Position numbers and translations under genes: made by a program
Shown: positions 33,940 to 37,330 of the stretch, piece after piece
Position numbering within the stretch: position 1 is the stretch's first letter
How the letters are laid out: the number at the start of each line of letters is the position of its first letter
Source of the DNA: Massilia cavernae
GTDB lineage: Bacteria; Pseudomonadota; Gammaproteobacteria; Burkholderiales; Burkholderiaceae_D
Assembly: GCF_003590855.1 (NCBI RefSeq)
Contig: NZ_QYUP01000067.1
Coordinates: 1 to 37,330 of the forward strand
Direction of reading: 5' to 3'
DNA: 37,330 nt
The notes under the pieces: model-generated
The model's database searches: none
Seen by the model: the letters and a program-made list of their open reading frames with translations, nothing else
What the model was told of the DNA's origin: nothing

Positions 33940-34325
33940 GTCGACCATGGTTCCACGGCGCGGTTTCGACACCACCGTCGCGCATACGGGAGAGCAAGCG
34001 CTGCACGCGGCGGCATCCATCGCTTTCGATTACGCCAGCATTGCGACGACAGTCCAGGCAATCAAGCTCGGCGCAGATGATTACCTGGCAAAACCCGCGA
34101 ATGTCGATTCTATTCTCTCGGCGTTAAAGGCCAATGCAGAAAGTGGGGGAAATGGTCGAAGCCGCGAGCCCGCCGGTGCCCCTGACAGTAGACCGGCTGG
34201 AATGGGAACATATCCAGCGGGTTCTCGCCGAACACCAAGGCAACATTTCGTCGACCACGCGCGCATTGAACATGCATCGCCGCACGCTGCAGCGCAAGCT
34301 GGCAAAAAAACCAACTGCCCGATAG
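33940..34325 (+). pseudogene. Broken RegA/PrrA-type response regulator
   Basis: Remains of an NtrC-Fis-helix redox regulator of the RegA/PrrA/ActR kind. The first segment reads RRGFDTTVAHTGEQALHAAA, then FDYASIATTVQAIKLGADDY and LAKPANVDSILSALKANAES. The receiver start is missing, and a deletion joins FDYA directly to SIATT, removing about 45 residues including the phosphoacceptor aspartate. The frame then shifts at a run of five G (34145-34149); one base fewer restores the C-terminal part VDRLEWEHIQRVLAEHQGNI and ALNMHRRTLQRKLAKKPTAR, the Fis-type DNA-binding helix. The gene is divergent from tnpB with its 5' end at the tnpB boundary. At least three lesions make it non-functional. Confidence 0.85.
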
Positions 34326-34359
34326 GTGCCGGGCTGCAGACCGTGGCTCCGTACGACTG

Positions 34360-35001
34360 TTATCGACCCAAAGCAGTCATCTGTGCTACGGATTTAATCT
34401 GCGCCCATTGCGGGTATGCCGGGCACCCGTTGATCTCTTCCAGGAAGCCTTCGGCCAGGTAACGCGGGATCTTGGCGAATTCGCTGAGCACGCGGGCTCG
34501 AAATTCCTCATGTTCATGCCAGCGCTCGGCAGGAACACAAAAATAGTTGACAGGGCAAACCGACAAGCTCAAACCAGGCCAATGTCTCTGCAAAGTCATC
34601 AGGTAGCGCCGGGTCGAGCATATTTTCCCAATGACGACGACACTTCGAATTGCAGCGAGGTCCATCATCTCAGCCACCCTGGCCCGGCCGAACCGTACGT
34701 TCTCGCCTGTATTCGTTGCTGCAGTCTCCAGAATGAGAACGGTTTCAGGTAGCCCGAGCCCGACCAGTCGCTCAGCGATCATGTCTGCCTCTGCCAGCGG
34801 CGAGGCCCCTGTCCGTCCACCAGATACCAACAGACGGCTGAACATGCCGTTCTGCCAGAGTCCATGCGCCACCTCGCAAAACTCCGGTACGCCATGGCGG
34901 GTCCCAAAAAGAAATCCGAGATCCGAAGCGCGCGCCGGAAACGACGGCATGATGTATTCGGCAATGCTCTGCAAATCGTCGTGTGACATAAGGGGACCCA
35001 T
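34360..35001 (-). CDS. YdcF/ElyC/SanA-family (DUF218) protein
   Basis: A 213-residue protein of the DUF218 family, whose members include YdcF, SanA and ElyC. The core shows LGFLFGTRHGVPEFCEVAHG, SRLLVSGGRTGASPLAEADM, ILETAATNTGENVRFGRA, RSVVVIGKICSTRRYLMTLQ and a conserved SVCPVNYF. There is no membrane anchor, so it is YdcF-like and cytoplasmic rather than ElyC/SanA-like. E. coli YdcF binds S-adenosylmethionine, but its role is unknown. The start is either ATG 35001 or ATG 34989 (MSHDDLQSIAEYIM); neither has a clear ribosome site. It appears intact although it lies within a decayed region, and converges with the response-regulator remnant. Confidence 0.8.
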   Translation of the reverse strand: MGPLMSHDDLQSIAEYIMPSFPARASDLGFLFGTRHGVPEFCEVAHGLWQNGMFSRLLVSGGRTGASPLAEADMIAERLVGLGLPETVLILETAATNTGENVRFGRARVAEMMDLAAIRSVVVIGKICSTRRYLMTLQRHWPGLSLSVCPVNYFCVPAERWHEHEEFRARVLSEFAKIPRYLAEGFLEEINGCPAYPQWAQIKSVAQMTALGR

Positions 35002-35031
35002 TCGCTACGGTTTTTCCGTCATTCGATGATA

Positions 35032-35120
35032 CCGCTGTACGACTGCGATCTTGACCTGCTCGTTGTACTTCGCCATGAAAACCCCAAAAAGCTGGTGTCC
35101 AACTTTTGGAATTCAGTTCA
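35032..35120 (-). mobile_element. End fragment of an IS3-family (IS150-type) insertion sequence
   Basis: On the minus strand from 35120 the sequence begins TGAACTGAATTCCAAAAG and continues TTGGACACCAG, the look of an IS3/IS150-group terminal repeat. An OrfA start follows at ATG 35076: MAKYNEQVKIAVVQRY, then it leaves the family at about 35032 and stops. Only the left end and about 16 codons remain. The rest of the spacer from 35121 to 35249 shows no coding sequence or known motif. Confidence 0.65.
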
Positions 35121-35249
35121 GGAAGGCCGCTTTTTCGCTTGCAAGAAGCGCAAGCCCGGGTAACTATAGAAAGCGCCTGACTATGTCCCCATTTAATTTT
35201 TAAAGCGACACGCGACAGATTAATTCGACTCCGACCCTAATTGTTCTGG

Positions 35250-35308
35250 TTGACAGGTTTTTGTGCGTTGCACTAATCTAGTCCCTCAACCCTATAAAAG
35301 CTGCGGAG
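35250..35308 (+). promoter_or_regulatory. Promoter and ribosome site of gltB
   Basis: -35 TTGACA (35250-35255), an 18-base spacer, -10 TAATCT (35274-35279); transcription would start near 35286. GGAG at 35305-35308 is 7 bases before the ATG at 35316. The leader is short, about 30 bases, with no sign of a riboswitch. Confidence 0.7.
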
Positions 35309-35315
35309 TTTGCTC

Positions 35316-37330
<2,015 letters not shown>

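Overview
The window is GC-rich chromosomal DNA whose gene content and protein sequences fit a betaproteobacterium of the Oxalobacteraceae, most likely Massilia or a close relative. The evidence is aceK, a LiuR-regulated isovaleryl-CoA dehydrogenase, grxD-ubiX, tex, gltB, a TonB/glycosidase sugar locus and abundant REP-like palindromes. Assignments rest on reading the translated sequence; no database search was run.

Layout. (1) 1-6000, central and branched-chain metabolism: a thiolase cut by the window edge, aceK overlapping its start, liuA (isovaleryl-CoA dehydrogenase), the MerR-type regulator liuR and a divergent MBL-fold hydrolase. Two near-palindromic LiuR-type sites lie in front of liuA and between liuR and the hydrolase. 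(2) 6200-15950, housekeeping and regulation: a small HTH protein, a 56-residue small protein, ubiX and grxD (overlapping), tex, a large SNF2 helicase, and a soluble histidine kinase with an OmpR-type response regulator. (3) 15950-31250, the main functional unit: a divergent N-acetylgalactosamine (GalNAc) locus. The minus-strand operon is agaS, ROK kinase, kbaZ/agaZ, agaR, nagA-type deacetylase, sugar-porter MFS. The plus-strand operon is a GH31 enzyme of the alpha-GalNAc-ase type, a TonB-dependent receptor and a Tat-exported GH109 alpha-GalNAc-ase. Both start from a 305-bp intergenic region with two good sigma70-like promoters and repeated TTTC/GAAA motifs that look like AgaR operators. (4) 31250-35250, a mobile and decayed region: REP hairpins, a REP-associated tyrosine transposase (RAYT), an EF-hand protein, remnants that may be a cytochrome bd operon, a tnpB truncated at its 3' end, a response-regulator pseudogene with several lesions, an intact ydcF-like gene and the end of an IS3-family element. 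(5) 35316 to the end: gltB (glutamate synthase large subunit), running off the window.

How the GalNAc genes would work together (inference from families). The GH31 and GH109 enzymes release terminal alpha-linked GalNAc outside the cytoplasm. The TonB receptor imports glycan or sugar across the outer membrane and the MFS porter carries GalNAc across the inner membrane. The ROK kinase makes GalNAc-6-P, the NagA-type enzyme deacetylates it, and AgaS deaminates/isomerises galactosamine-6-P to tagatose-6-P. KbaZ/AgaZ acts at the tagatose-phosphate stage. No partner aldolase (KbaY/AgaY) is present in the window. AgaR would repress both arms.
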